A DNA stretch of 64,000 nt, from positions 2,382,501 through 2,446,500 of the forward strand of contig NC_069669.1 in assembly GCF_027244095.1 (NCBI RefSeq), written 5' to 3'. The notes under the pieces were generated by a model. That model worked only from the letters and a program-made list of their open reading frames with translations. It did not search any database and was not told the DNA's origin. Origin of the DNA: Hemicordylus capensis (taxonomy: Eukaryota > Chordata > Lepidosauria > Squamata > Cordylidae). Shown in pieces: positions 37,501 to 46,099 of the stretch. Numbering within the stretch: the first letter of the stretch is position 1; every line of letters begins with the position of its first letter. Position numbers and translations under genes: made by a program.

Positions 37501-39852
37501 GTCTTTGCTCTTCCCTCTAAACAGTCCGTTATTGAGCAGGTCTCATGGGATAACTGAAATGCACCAGGTTCCAGGGTCCCTGTCATATAGGTAATCCAAC
37601 TACCGTCTGGCAAGAAATGCTGCCCCTGAGTGGCAGCCCACTCAATGCATGCCCTGCGCACACCTCCATAGCTAATACGAATCATTGTTTCTTAATTAAT
37701 TAATTACATGGAATTATCGGCAGGCTGGGTGGGAGAAGCAGGAGCCAGAATTCTAGAACCTTATCCTGCCAAATGAAAGGCTGTTTCTGTGTTTCACCCA
37801 CCCTTCTGCTTCACCTTGATATCCATCCCTGGAAGGATTTTCTGCACGAAAGGGTGCTGTGTTCGAGGGCATGGGACAAAAGTGTGCATGTGAAATGGAT
37901 GTGCATGCCTCAACTAAACTCTCCTCAACAGGCGGCATACAAACAAGGGTACTTGTGATCCAGCAGTTTTGACCTTTAGGAGAGTCTGATCACACTGGGT
38001 TCACACACTGGAGGATTGAGTCTGGGTTACTCCTCCCACTGGTTTGGAGGCAGAGCTTTTGCACTTTGTTTGTCCCCTTCAATGGGAGGACCTGCCTCCC
38101 CCACATTCCAGCCCTGCCTGTTTTCAAGCAAGAGCTTTGCAACAGCAGGAAAAATTGGGTCACTGTTAGGATCATGGTCCTCCCGCCCCACAAATGGTGA
38201 TTTCATTCTGAACATGGCCTTTATTTTTAAAAATCGATGCATTGTGCTTGACAAATTAACTCCTCAGACCCAGAAAAGTCTGCAGAGCCACATTTTAACA
38301 TAGCAAACATACCATACCATAGAGTGATGATTTTTTCAACGTACTGTGTAAGCATCTTCTCCTCTAACCACCTACCCAGGGGCGAGGATGAGCGATGATA
38401 ATGCAAAGCGAGAACTTGCATTGGTATTCAAGTAGCATTGTATTTAGTTAATTAAAAAACCTCCATTCTTAGAGCAAACCTACATAGGCCATGCAATTGT
38501 ACAGTGCAGCTTTTGCTAGATGATGTTTATCTGTGTGCATGGAGTTTTTGTCATGGGGAGAACTGAAGAAAAAAGCAGCACTGCCACCTGTAGTGTGAAG
38601 TGGCCCGGCCCAGCTAGAGCTGCACTGCCTGATTGTCCTGCATGTATTGATCAGCCGGGCAGCCAGCAGTCAGGGCACATGCTCGTGGTGGTGGTGGTGG
38701 TGTCCATTCACCAGCCTCCCAGTTGTTAGCTGGTGTTATGTTGGAAAGGAGGGGAGTGCCTCCGTTTTCTTGTGCTGTCTTCAGTTACTTGCCATTTTCG
38801 AGATGGCAACAAACTATATGCCTCTTTGGGATTGTGACAGTGAGAAACTCCAAGTTAGCGGTTAAGGATACATCTTGGGCCCATTTTAAAAAAACCTGGA
38901 AAGTTTCAGCTGCTTCAGTAAACCAGACATGCACTTACTTGCCTTCTCTTTGCAGCTTTCAGCAATCGTATTGCATGTTTGCTGGTCGCTGTGATACTAT
39001 CTAAGGGTTTAAATCCAGAACTCTGCAGGTGAAACTGCTAATGTAGCAGCCCCTTGTCTCTGGGCTTGAAATGTTCTTCCTTTAAAAGCCAATTTAGGAA
39101 GAAAGGCAAAAAGAACAGCATGCTCGACACTGGCTATTTCACAGAGAAATGCATGATTCTACTACTTTGATTAACAGAAACAGAGACAACCGAATTATCT
39201 CAAGACACTGTGCTTCTAACCAAATGTGAGATGTGCTTTGTTCTGGTGGATCTCAAGACCTTCAGCAAATACCGGAATACACATAGACCTTGAGCCACTT
39301 GCCCATTGACCAGGATTGATCATTCATGTGGACACAACCTCTTGTGCATACATTCTTCAAGAGCAGCTGGTGCTCAAACCATGTACAGGATATGCAGCCC
39401 TGGAGTCCCGACACAACAGGCGATGGAACACAGTTTTTACGAGGGAAGGGCAAATTTTGGGCCCCAATGAGCTCAGAATTTTTTCTAGAGGTGTCTCGGA
39501 CTTCCAGAGCTATTATTTCCCGTTAAATTAGCTATCCCTGTGGTCATACACCATCTGCAGTCTTTCTTTATCTTGGATTGATTCACCAATAACACCCACT
39601 CTCATAATGGTGCATTTTCTTAAGCATGTCATTCTAATCTCTTCATTGAGGAGGCCATCTCGTCTTTTCTTTGCCTGAGCATCTGCGCCATATCTTTGCA
39701 TCAGATGTTGCCATTTCCTCCAGAACAGCATTTAATGTTTTCTTTGTTCTCTCATCCCCACCCCACCTCCCACCCCACAGAGTCTGAAGGAAGGCCTGAC
39801 TGTGCAGGAGCGCCTCAAGCTCTTTGAATCCAAGGACTTGAAGAAAGACTAG
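1891..39852 (+). CDS. MPRIP: MPRIP, myosin phosphatase Rho-interacting protein (3' part of gene, 17 coding exons)
   Basis: Scaffold that binds F-actin, RhoA and the MYPT1 subunit of myosin phosphatase and so targets the phosphatase to stress fibres. Spliced exons, in order, match the vertebrate protein from the linker before the second PH domain (starting [14 protein letters not shown]) to the C-terminus (ending ESKDLKKD). The exon junctions listed separately all keep frame. In the window the short form has 747 codons plus stop; inclusion of the 3882 bp cassette adds 1294 codons. Domains seen: second PH domain (exons 10214-13365), a basic [16 protein letters not shown] segment, then a long coiled coil that in the family carries the MYPT1-binding region. 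The N-terminal actin-binding part and first PH domain lie left of the window. The assignment is firm; exon borders come from GT/AG sites plus recalled orthologous protein sequence. Confidence 0.97.
3018..3131 (+). CDS. MPRIP: MPRIP exon: Ser/Pro-rich linker
   Basis: 38 codons, phase 0 at both ends, acceptor cttgcag and donor gtgagc. The conserved core is [18 protein letters not shown]; the first half is divergent from the human linker, as expected for a disordered segment. Confidence 0.95.
3535..3700 (+). repeat. tRNA-derived SINE relic
   Basis: A box B-like segment (GGTCCCAGATTCATTCC) is followed by a tail reading ccaacaaatggactggatgg and then a decayed gtctgactc...gtaggaggcagc. This is the tRNA-head plus LINE-type-tail layout of reptile SINEs. 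Diverged and bounded only approximately. Confidence 0.5.
5280..5830. repeat. LINE 3'-end relics with A-rich tail
   Basis: The segment tttgtaaaccactttgggag...cagtatataaatg followed by an AAAT run (5285-5385) is the usual 3' end of an L2/CR1-type element. A second, opposite-strand-like piece (5540-5830) has tcaaagcagattacaa and long A-rich stretches. Family and limits are approximate. Confidence 0.45.
6334..6352 (+). repeat. (GAT)n microsatellite
   Basis: Six tandem GAT units directly abutting the 3' end of a minus-strand Sauria-type SINE; probably expanded from the SINE tail. Confidence 0.8.
6353..6565 (-). mobile_element. Sauria-type tRNA-derived SINE
   Basis: Read on the minus strand it begins agagccagcgtggtgtagtg (tRNA box A region), has box B-like GAGTTCAAATCC, then ctgggtgactctgggccagt, and ends gggctccttggaggaagagc followed by gggatataaatgt. 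This is the layout of the squamate Sauria SINE, whose 3' tail resembles a Bov-B LINE. Nearly full length. Confidence 0.85.
7163..7263 (+). repeat. 3' part of a tRNA-derived SINE
   Basis: Contains cttgtattctaccagaagac, then caccacagggttctgtggtc-like sequence, and ends ggagtcaacaccgacttgat with gcacactttgctttacc. It matches the 3' halves of the copies at 54561-54765 and 59262-59522. The head is missing. Confidence 0.7.
7264..7440 (+). repeat. CR1-like LINE 3' tail
   Basis: Contains ggcatctggtgggccactgt, gcgaaacaggctgctggact and agatgagccttgggcctgat, ending gcagggctgttcttatgttc. The end carries the TTCTTATG-type repeat seen at CR1 3' ends. The same sequence, in the opposite direction, occurs at 56117-56300 and 61168-61229. 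Confidence 0.65.
8121..8397 (+). mobile_element. SINE with 5S rRNA-like head
   Basis: The head gctggtcttgtgttagcaag...gctaagctgggtctgccctg and tttgaatgggagactacatg resembles the 5S rRNA internal promoter (GCTAAGCAGGGTC...GGATGGGAGAC). The body follows through gcagcatctccaagataggg to caatactgagcaaaatggac. One of at least seven copies in this window. Confidence 0.75.
8439..8474 (+). repeat. (GT)n microsatellite with ACGT tail
   Basis: Eleven GT units followed by two to three ACGT units, directly after the end of the 5S-like SINE. Confidence 0.85.
9176..9282 (-). repeat. Sauria-type SINE fragment
   Basis: The plus strand reads ccagcactctgggcacaaca then ccacgctgatgctctc. This is the reverse complement of the Sauria SINE head, and ggccacccagggaatttgtg matches its middle. 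It is diverged and lacks the LINE-derived tail. Confidence 0.6.
9602..9908 (-). mobile_element. SINE with 5S rRNA-like head
   Basis: Nearly full length on the minus strand. The plus strand starts acataggaagttgccatatt (SINE tail) and runs through ggcagcggcttttccaaggt to ccagggtgggccctgcttag, the complement of the 5S-like head. Confidence 0.75.
10214..10270 (+). CDS. MPRIP: MPRIP exon: start of second PH domain
   Basis: 19 codons, [19 protein letters not shown], phase 0 at both ends, with acceptor tgtacag and donor gtgagt. KKGWLTKQ is the first beta strand of the PH domain, identical to the family sequence. Confidence 0.97.
11285..11353 (+). CDS. MPRIP: MPRIP exon: second PH domain, strands 2-3
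   Basis: 23 codons, phase 0, [18 protein letters not shown] then SVAEE. Acceptor ccatag, donor gtaggt. The invariant PH-type W-F-L spacing is intact. Confidence 0.97.
11540..11629 (+). CDS. MPRIP: MPRIP exon: second PH domain, middle
   Basis: 30 codons, phase 0, [20 protein letters not shown] continuing to YGFQIH. The donor gtaaga is followed 16 bases later by a hAT-like foldback element (11646-12022). Confidence 0.97.
11646..12022. mobile_element. hAT-like foldback element, copy 1
   Basis: Terminal inverted repeats GAGGGATGTGCA (left) and TGCACATCTCTA (right), bracketed by a perfect 8 bp target-site duplication CTTGGGGA (11638-11645 and 12023-12030). Internal inverted arms such as agcatgagtaaagcaggtcc and its complement make a long hairpin. 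There is no transposase ORF. The 8 bp duplication fits the hAT superfamily. It starts 17 bp after the donor of the PH exon. Confidence 0.7.
12240..12866 (+). mobile_element. CR1/L2-type LINE 3' end (degenerate)
   Basis: Contains gtcgtgactactgcaatgca and gcatatggggctgtccttga, the DNA for a decayed DYCNAL..GLP segment of the reverse transcriptase C-terminal region. The usual 3' UTR ending caccttgcagttcttttgaa follows, then ggatagatttcttctaaat. No open frame remains. Confidence 0.65.
13256..13365 (+). CDS. MPRIP: MPRIP exon: end of second PH domain
   Basis: [19 protein letters not shown] then [17 protein letters not shown], including the C-terminal PH helix with its conserved tryptophan. It ends in phase 2, so the AG joins the T of the next exon to give serine. 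Acceptor gtatag, donor gtaaga. Confidence 0.97.
16239..16335. repeat. Small foldback (MITE-like) relic
   Basis: Contains ctggctggggatgatgggat followed by ttgtagtccaataacatcgt, matching the arms of the small foldback family best preserved at 58075-58208. Degraded; the left arm is short. Confidence 0.5.
16511..16562 (+). repeat. (GT)n/(GC)n/(CA)n microsatellite
   Basis: GTGTGTGCGCGCGC followed by about 18 CA units; alternating purine-pyrimidine over roughly 50 bp. Confidence 0.9.
18755..19346 (+). CDS. MPRIP: MPRIP exon: basic/acidic linker, 592 bp
   Basis: 197 codons after the split serine. It encodes [66 protein letters not shown] and [10 protein letters not shown], ending TTLLEKE in phase 0. 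It is GC-rich compared with the flanking introns. The middle ([12 protein letters not shown]...) is poorly conserved and the rest strongly conserved. Confidence 0.97.
19487..19755 (+). repeat. LINE (CR1/L2-type) 3'-end repeat
   Basis: Runs from tttatatacctctcttcaac and aagttctcaaagcagtttac through ccccaaagggctcacagtct to tagggccaggtgctctcccc and gagaatcgccactttaaaag. The same repeat is at 28605-28845 (+), 52522-52765 (+) and 54893-55138 (-). Confidence 0.65.
20604..20720 (+). CDS. MPRIP: MPRIP exon: first coiled-coil exon
   Basis: 39 codons, phase 0 at both ends, [20 protein letters not shown] to [12 protein letters not shown]. Its VLQ end can join either TEVATSS (long cassette exon) or ATCERGF (short form) without a frame change. 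Confidence 0.97.
20721..24206 (+). other. MPRIP intron before the mega-exon
   Basis: Holds a 5S-like SINE (21907-22160), an AT-rich tract near 21.2-21.5 kb, a caggggcgtagcaagg motif typical of a DNA-transposon end at about 21676, a short AC microsatellite (23355-23373) and an L2-like relic (23620-23860, including ctaaacaggtaggtcttcta). The rest is unclassified. Confidence 0.6.
21907..22160 (-). mobile_element. SINE with 5S rRNA-like head
   Basis: The plus strand begins ggaacataggaagccgccat and runs through actggcagcggcttctccaa to gcaaccagggcagaccctgc. The element is therefore on the minus strand, with its 5S-like head cut short near 22160. Confidence 0.72.
24207..28088 (+). CDS. MPRIP: MPRIP long-isoform cassette exon (3882 bp, 1294 codons)
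   Basis: One uninterrupted frame from ACT (acceptor tttccaag) to AAG at 28088, phase 0 at both ends, so it can be included or skipped without a frameshift. It starts [20 protein letters not shown] and ends [12 protein letters not shown], matching the long MPRIP isoforms as I recall them. The first ~350 codons and last ~280 codons are heptad-rich coiled coil (Glu/Gln/Leu/Lys). The middle, about codons 350-550, is Ser/Asp-rich and lacks heptads; it is followed by a helical region with an RERERERL repeat. The donor gttttc is weak, lacking G at +5. There is no need for a start codon inside this exon. Confidence 0.9.
28549..28577 (+). repeat. (GGAT)n microsatellite
   Basis: About six GGAT units passing into GATA units. 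Confidence 0.85.
28605..28845 (+). repeat. LINE (CR1/L2-type) 3'-end repeat
   Basis: Contains tataccgcttttcaacaaaa, cccaaagcggtttacattgc, ccccaaagggctcacaatgt and agggccagttgctctcctgc; same family as 19487-19755. Confidence 0.65.
28900..29025 (-). repeat. tRNA-SINE-like relic
   Basis: gctgggatttgaacttagat followed by ctccccagaccaaaggcagc is the complement of a box B region (GGTTCAAATCC-like) as in tRNA-derived SINEs and CORE-SINEs. Diverged; family uncertain. Confidence 0.35.
29903..30660 (-). pseudogene. PRC1-family intronless pseudogene fragment
   Basis: On the minus strand an 83-codon open stretch (30653-30402) contains [30 protein letters not shown] and [11 protein letters not shown]. 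Further downstream, in shifting frames, come [64 protein letters not shown] and [13 protein letters not shown]. The order matches the N-terminal ~240 residues of PRC1/MAP65 proteins (SEVLA..., AEEESLKE, LELxPF, REEF..., HTPDTSFE, FCLS). It has several stops and frameshifts and lacks introns, so a decayed retrocopy is the simplest reading. The 3' part of the gene is absent and it lies antisense in the MPRIP intron. It could derive from a PRC1 paralogue; my recall of the exon borders is limited. Confidence 0.6.
31972..32119 (+). CDS. MPRIP: MPRIP exon: coiled coil (ATCERGF exon)
   Basis: [20 protein letters not shown] to [11 protein letters not shown], acceptor tttccag, donor gtaccg. It starts in phase 0 and ends in phase 1 (G joins CC of the next exon to make Ala). 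It is the common acceptor for the short and long forms. Confidence 0.97.
32267..32384 (+). CDS. MPRIP: MPRIP exon: coiled coil
   Basis: [20 protein letters not shown] then [18 protein letters not shown]. It ends TACTT in phase 2, with donor gtaggt; the next exon supplies G to finish a leucine codon. Acceptor tgcacag. Confidence 0.97.
32385..33358 (+). other. MPRIP intron, one LINE tail
   Basis: Mostly unclassified. At 33095-33155 ttaaaccactttgagaacat followed by cagtatataaatattcttaa is a short LINE 3'-end relic. Confidence 0.6.
33359..33518 (+). CDS. MPRIP: MPRIP exon: coiled coil
   Basis: [20 protein letters not shown] to [10 protein letters not shown] (53 codons after the split leucine). 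Acceptor catcag, donor gtaagg. The protein sequence is essentially identical to that of mammals. Confidence 0.97.
33727..33885 (+). pseudogene. 7SL (SRP) RNA-derived relic
   Basis: gctaggcatggtgacacatc, cctggctctgtgggaagttg, aggctgcaggaccatttgag, ggggttctaggcttccatag and ctatgctgaac follow the 5' Alu domain of 7SL RNA in order (GCCGGGCATGGTGGCGC...GGGAGGCTGAGGCTGGAGGATCGCTTGAG...GTTCTGGGCTGTAGTGCGCTATGCCGA), and ttcagcgccattggtg matches the next block. About 150 bp, diverged and truncated, with no 3' S-domain seen. A dispersed 7SL pseudogene in a reptile is plausible; it cannot be a primate Alu. Confidence 0.65.
33943..34062 (+). CDS. MPRIP: MPRIP exon: coiled coil
   Basis: 40 codons, phase 0, [20 protein letters not shown] to QGKDAYELE. 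Acceptor cctag, donor gtgagt. The GGVETAGSP segment is the variable loop. Confidence 0.97.
34231..34317 (+). CDS. MPRIP: MPRIP exon: coiled coil
   Basis: 29 codons, phase 0, [20 protein letters not shown] then KDELQTALR. Acceptor ctggcag, donor gtaagg. Confidence 0.97.
34318..35675 (+). other. MPRIP intron with a foldback element
   Basis: Contains an inverted repeat: cctcatttcccagccacctt...ttgttggttgg (about 35021-35058) pairs with ccagccgacaacaaaactgg...ctggaagatgagg (about 35089-35125). This is probably part of a non-autonomous DNA transposon. The remainder is unclassified. Confidence 0.55.
35676..35838 (+). CDS. MPRIP: MPRIP exon: C-terminal coiled coil
   Basis: [20 protein letters not shown] to [13 protein letters not shown], ending in phase 1 (G of Asp). 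The acceptor is ctgaag, an A rather than C/T before AG. Donor gtcagt. The first residue is Glu where mammals have Asp. Confidence 0.95.
36211..36296 (+). CDS. MPRIP: MPRIP exon: C-terminal Ser/Arg segment
   Basis: [20 protein letters not shown] then QLRNIRSK, phase 1 to phase 0, acceptor atctag and donor gtgagt. Confidence 0.96.
36297..39780 (+). other. Last MPRIP intron, little recognised
   Basis: A DNA-transposon-like fragment ends gccttagagggaacactggt near 36862-36881. A (TG)n run lies at 37234-37249 and a C-run at 37345-37354. Otherwise no gene or repeat family was recognised. Confidence 0.6.
39781..39852 (+). CDS. MPRIP: MPRIP last coding exon and stop
   Basis: [20 protein letters not shown] then KKD and TAG at 39850-39852, after acceptor ccccacag. 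The C-terminal LKKD is the family's usual end. Confidence 0.97.
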   Translation, partial: SLKEGLTVQERLKLFESKDLKKD

Positions 39853-42800
39853 TTCTCTCCTTCCTGTTCAGCTTGACCACGCGCACCTCCTCGCTTGAAG
39901 CATCACGGCACAAGCACCCTTTTGATTTTTTGCCCCTTAGGATCCTTGCTGCTGCTGCTTTCTTTATGTTTTTTATGGATGCTCAAGAAGCAGAGACTCA
40001 AAACTGCCAGCAGTCCTTCTGTTACTTTCAGATGGACTCCTCCGTTCCTTGCCCTAAATCATAGCCTTGATAAGAAAGCAGGGAGAGATGGGAGGTTTGT
40101 CTTCTTTTTGGCTCTCCACACAGAAGTCCTTCCTACTGTATATCCCTTACACTACGTGTCAGTATTAAGGCTCCACAGCCTCTTGATAAGCTAGCTCTGT
40201 TTTACCAAATGCTTTGGTATAGCAACAGGGCCCTTGTAGGAAAAACAGAGGTAGGGGAAACACACTGTGCTCAGCTCTGCCACTATTGAAACCCAACACT
40301 CGGGGGCATGCTTTGAGCCAAGCTTTGCACCTCTGAAATAGAGCATGCTCTCTTCAGCTCTGTTCTTTGCTCGGCAAGTCTCCTTATTCAGTTTCTACCC
40401 AAACTGCAGTACCAACAAATCATGGGCATGTTGTTCAGGCAGGGGTGGGAGAGGGAGGCAGTTTGGAGCAGCTCTGATTATATCTTGGGTAGTCCAGCTG
40501 GGTGGTCAAATTTGGGATCTGTTCTGCTTAGAACCCTCCTGAAAAAAACGTTTATTAGGTTGTGTTGCAAACAATTACAAACATTGAAGTGTAACAGACC
40601 CCCTAAAATTAAAAAATACAAGCAAGTTCAAGGTTCTGGGAGAAAGGTGCTCCTAGGATCACCAGCAACCCTTGCCCCTGCGGTCATGCCAGATGCTGCA
40701 CCCTTTATTTGTGTCAGTGAGATTTATCTGCTTGTGCCTATGTACTGCAGCATGGTTCAGATATTTTTCCTGTCTGGTTTGCTGTGAACCTATAAATCTT
40801 GTTTTATTCCTTACTCTGGCCCACAGGATGCATTTGGGCCAGCAGGTTCCAAGCAGTAGGAAGAGTACAGAAGTGTAAATAGCCAGGTGCTTTGCAAAGC
40901 AACAAGGCTGTTGGCATGCAGATGAGCCAGAGATGTCTGGGACAGCACAGGTTATCAGTGTCCCAAGTAAAGGTAGAAATGGGGACTTGCCTGTGGACTT
41001 GATTTAACAGATTTTTAATACCAGTGAGGAAAAACAAACACTGTCCTTATGTGCATGCAAGCTGGTAGCATCTATGTGCTGCTTGGAGTGAAGAAGGAAT
41101 TTTCAAGAACAGGGAAATGGCAGGTCATAAAATAAGCCTACGAAAAGGTGTTTTTGAAAAACAGCAGACCAGATGTTGATGAGTACAGGTTGTGCAGGAG
41201 CCCTTCTGGGTTTGATTCTATATATTGTACTTGAAGGATGAAGGCAAGGAGTTCCTGATTGGATCTGTTGGCCTTTCTCTGTCAAAAGCTGTACATAAAG
41301 GAGACTTTCAACAAGGCATGTACATCTCTTTACAAAAGCAGGTGTGTACTGCTCTTTAATCAACATGTAGCTTCAGTGCAACAGTGAAATATTGACAGCT
41401 AATTCTGGCTTCATACTTCGTGGGCATGGACTGTTAAAAGCAGCTTTTATCACTTTGAGTAATGCGTACTCCACTTTCTGTAGTTTTCAGGTTACTTGAG
41501 GTGAGATTCTACTCTGCAGACCCTTAAGACTAAACAAAAATGAGCAGACACACGAGGTTTTGCCATTGGCTAGCGATATCTAGCTAGCATCTCTCCTTGC
41601 AGCTTCATCCTGTCTTGTAATGCTTTACCAGGCATGCAGTTTCACAGTGATGAAATTTAGCTGTTTCCAAATGAAAACTCCTTTAGAACAGAAGTATCTA
41701 TGATGCATGATGTGTACATTTTTCATGCTCTTGACTATCTTTGTTCATAGGCCACAGTACTTGGGGACCTTGGCTGCTGTTAATGGCTACACAACAGGGT
41801 CGTTACAGTTTTGCTGTAATGTAATCTTCCTTCAAAAACTGCTGCTGTCCTTCAATGGAGTGGTCTTAATGGCAGAACTTCATCTGTGTACTTTTTTGCA
41901 TGCTTGGCAATTTATTTTTAAGTCAGGAATGAAATTAAGAAAGGATGCTGGCAGTTTTTCTCTCCCCTCAGGTTGTAGAAACTGAACAAAAGACAGATTG
42001 GAGTAACTAGCATCTCTTATCACCACATGGTCTGGCTGAAGAAGGTGAAGGTGATGTAGCACCCTCCCCTCTCCTCAGCTTTGAGCAGGATTCTAACTGG
42101 TCTGAAGGAACTTCCTTCTCCATGTTGTTGACCTATAACTATAGAGAAATTTGCCAGAAGAATAATACCTTACAAAGTGTTCCAAATAGATTTGGTGTTG
42201 ATTAATATACTTTCAGTTGTCTCACCTCTTAAGGTGCTGCTCTCCAAAGCAAGTTGATATTCTGGAAGTTTTATTTCTTGAATGACTCAAGAGAACATCA
42301 TGTGAATAAATAGGCATATCTGTTGTAAGCTGCTGTGTCTCACATAGCCTACACTACAAAAAAGAAGCAGAATGTGCAGTCTAGTTAAACACAAATGGAT
42401 GTACAGTATAAATACACCTGCATAATAGCTTCCTAAATCTTGTCTGTTGCCAATCATTTCTTCCTCCCTCCCCCCCCCCCTTTTTGGAACAGTAATCGGG
42501 TAATGCAATTTGTTTTTCTTTGTCCTCTTAAGAAATGAAAAAGGAGGATTGCTTGTTGCTGATGTGCAAAATCCAAGCAGGCTGTTTTTCCTGTGGCAGA
42601 GGCTGCCTGCAAGTAGCCCTATGCATTGTAAAAAAAAAAAAGTCATTTTTTGTAACTACAGTATACTTGATTAGAATCCCACTGGACTTTTGCATTTTGA
42701 TGGTTCATATGCAGTACTTAGTTTGTTGTGAACACTTCAAGCACACACACACTCAGTGTAGCTTATCTTTCCTTTGTAATTTTTTCCTTTTTAAAAAAAA

Positions 42801-44278
42801 AAAGCTTTGTTATTCTCTTTAAAAATAATAATTTAAAACCTGTATAGTATTCAAAGCACGCAATGTAAATATTTATTACTCAAAAACTAGTGGAGGGTTG
42901 GGGGTGGGTGACCGGATTTTTTTTTTTTTAATCTTGGTCTAATCCATATGTCTTTTTGACTTGGAGAAGGAAACAAAAGTAACCTGATAAAGAGTGGGTT
43001 TATGTCCCCCCTACAGAATGTTTGTTGGCTTGTTTGAATGTTACAAATATTTTTAGATTCCTGATACCTCTTTAGTTTTCAAAGTGCTGTCCCAAGAACA
43101 TGTACAGTGTTTCAAAATCCACTGATCTTTCATCCCCCCACAGCTGCAGTCCAATCTTACAGCTGACAACAGCATAAACTCCACTGGCGTGTGCAGATTT
43201 CCTATACATATGTAGTAGGGGTGGTGCTAGCGGCTACTCCCACTAAGCACATACAAAGATATTCTTGCATGGTAACTTAACATTGTTGCAGAATGAACTA
43301 GGTTTCTATAAGGGAACAGAGTAGAACTTGAGTCCTGCAACCACTGCTCCTCCTGAATTACCTAGTGTGGTGATGTAAGAGTATGGCAAAATATGGTTAA
43401 TTTAGGATGACTGTTCAGCTTACCGTTACACAATTTCAGTACGATGTAGTTTCAATAGAGTTGCAGTGCTGACTTCATCACTAGAATCTGAAGTTTATTA
43501 GAAGTAGGTGGGAGTCCATTACTGCATAGCTTAGGGAACAGTTGTGTGGCAGAAAAACATGTTGCTTTTGCCAATCATGTTCAGCAGTCTCAGGCCATAC
43601 CTGAAAGTTCACTAGAGGGTACATGAAACTCTGTGGGGGAGTGGGGTGGCAACAGAAGCAAATGAGTGTCAACAGTGCTAATCCATCTGGACAGTAGAGG
43701 AACAGATTCTAATCTAGTTTAAAATACTAGATTATGTCCATCTTTACAAAGAGCCTGAGCACAAATGCACATCCTGTTTTGGAATGGCAAGAACAAATGT
43801 GGCTGAGGATGAGCTAGCACAGTACACACATGGTATCACTACTGGAGTACTCCTCATGCCCAGTCATTACCTACCTACACTACGAGCCTGTTTGTCTGAA
43901 CAAGCAGGCAGGATTAGGACTACTTCAAGCTTATCCCAACTGATTGCATCATTCAGTGGCCATTTGGGAATCCCAGCACAAGGAGAATGTACAATGCCTG
44001 AGGCCTGCAAGGCAGAAGTTTTCTTTTTGTGAAGAATGTGTTTGAGCCTCCTCCCGAGTGTGAAAAGTATCTTTCTCTTATTTTCATGCTTTTTAAAGAG
44101 CTAGTTTCCTCTTCAGCTGTTCACTGTAATAGAAGTGTCACTTATGTCACAGTATTTATTCCTTACAAACCTTGTGTGACATGCTAGGGTTCCCATGGAT
44201 GTAGCTGATGATTTTTATTTTGTAAATATTACTTAACTATACATAAAACTATATCGTAATAAACTATTTTTGCACCAC
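39853..44278 (+). other. MPRIP: MPRIP 3' untranslated region
   Basis: About 4.4 kb of AT-rich sequence after the stop. No SINE or LINE was recognised, unlike every long intron here, which fits transcribed UTR under constraint. An earlier AATAAA is present at 42305-42310, so shorter 3' ends are possible. The distal end is inferred from the AATAAA at 44258. Confidence 0.65.
44258..44263 (+). terminator. MPRIP: Polyadenylation signal AATAAA, likely distal MPRIP 3' end
   Basis: AATAAA in atatcgtaataaactatttt, after a UTR free of repeats and with T-rich sequence downstream. It is the last good plus-strand signal before the converging PLD6 gene. Confidence 0.5.
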
Positions 44279-46099
44279 CCTTGACCTGCTGTTGAGAAGG
44301 TTTTTGTTAAAGCGAAAGACAAAGATGATGTCAAAACCCTAAAAGTTTTGAGTTGGCATTTGAAGGCCATGGCCTTCAACAGAAGCAGCCAACCACAGTT
44401 ACCTGGAAGAACGTAGGGGAGTGATAATACAGTTCCAAAGCTGGTTGAGAATTGACATATTAGCAAACATTAACAGTTCATTATTTTGTTCTTGCTTTAT
44501 GGACGGTACTGTAGTAACTGGCACTCACTGCTTAAAGCTCAAAGCCTATAAATAAGCACAGCTGTTTTAAACATAGCACATCAGGAGAAAATTAAGCTAC
44601 CAGTTGGCATCTAAACAGTGATCCAGCACCATCTCTCATATAACCTAGTATTAATCCTTTAGGTACACCAAGAAAACGTAGACTTGGCTACAGTGGGATT
44701 TCACTATCTCAAAGTATTGTGACAATCACATTTCTCTTTGGCCAAAACAGATTTAATATTAACCAAAACCACTACAAATGAGAAGCAAGGTATTTGAAAT
44801 CCAATGCAAGTACATCCAGCATATTCTTCCATTATTATTATACCTTTAATTTGTCTCTCCGGAAGCCCTTGCTCACAGTGACACAGGTCAAATGCTAGTA
44901 AATAAACTATGTAAGAAAATGAACCCTCCTGCTTAGTTCCTGCCTCTATGCAGCTAATGTACAAGGAGGCTTTGCCATTGAGCAGTTTTAGTAAACAAAC
45001 TAACTGCTGTTAAGACACTTCTAGATTTCTTCATATCACACAACTTCATGTTCACAATTTTGTAAGATGGCAGACTGCCATCTTTTTAGCTTACAGTGGG
45101 GGGGGGGGGGCGGGGAGAGCTCATCCATACACTCATGAGTAGGATGAGTCAGGCCACTTAAAACTTGTAGGAAAAACAAGGAACATTGGAATGACCAATT
45201 AATTTGTTAGTTATATTCTGTAATGGGCTTTTAGTACACCCCATTTCGTGTTGGATTGTGACCTCATGATCAGGATTCATGATCTCTATAGAAAGCATGA
45301 AAGCCAATGCTGCTGTAGTCAAAAGGCCAACATACTCTAAATAATTTTTTTTTTAAACACAAACTACCTTCTTCCTGAAAGCTCTCTTGCTTGAAACTGG
45401 TTGAATCAAAACTAATTTACATCTTATACCTGTGCTGCATTTCTACAATCAGAAGTCTTAGGCTAGGCTACAGCTTGAATGCCACCATAAGGTGTTTTAC
45501 ACCAGGCCTTTTTCTTCACTCAGGACACACAAGTGTTATCATGTTTGTTCCTCTTTGCCCAATAAGATCCTTGCTTAATTCTGCACAGCACAGGACTACC
45601 TGCAAGATGAGGGCATACACTAAGGCTTTACACAAGACTGCTATTCTTCTAGGCAAGTGGAAAACACACATGGTTTGGTCACTGCAGAATGCAAGACGGA
45701 TAACTGCATGTTGGAGCAGTTCTCAACAGAAAAAAGCCAGACACACTGAAAACTAGCACATAAAAGAAAATGCTAGGATAAAACTCTTATCTGAAATGTC
45801 ACCTTCCCAAACACAGGAAGAGTTTTACATATTAAAACATCTAAATTAGTTTAATATTAAATTCCTGCTCCACTCCCGGTCTTGGGCAATCTGTTTATGT
45901 GCTGCTTCTATATAACTGAACCTGTTATCAATAAAACATAACCCTATATATTCTGTTTGACTGGATCCCAACACATTCTGACCATATGCTGGTTGTAAGT
46001 TTCTTCAAGCAGTAGAAATTTTTCTGTTGGTTACTGTTTAAGCCATTCTCAAATGTATGATTTGAGAGTAGGACAGTCTTTGGAACAAAATGTGCACTG
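44279..46099 (-). other. Probable PLD6 3' UTR / convergent intergenic region
   Basis: Non-coding and free of recognised repeats. Minus-strand ATTAAA hexamers occur at about 44850-44845 and 44757-44752, and minus-strand AATAAA at 44219-44214 and 44160-44155 falls inside the inferred MPRIP UTR. A C-terminal PLD6 UTR of up to ~1.9 kb that meets or overlaps the MPRIP transcript is possible. A G-run lies at 45101-45112. Confidence 0.45.
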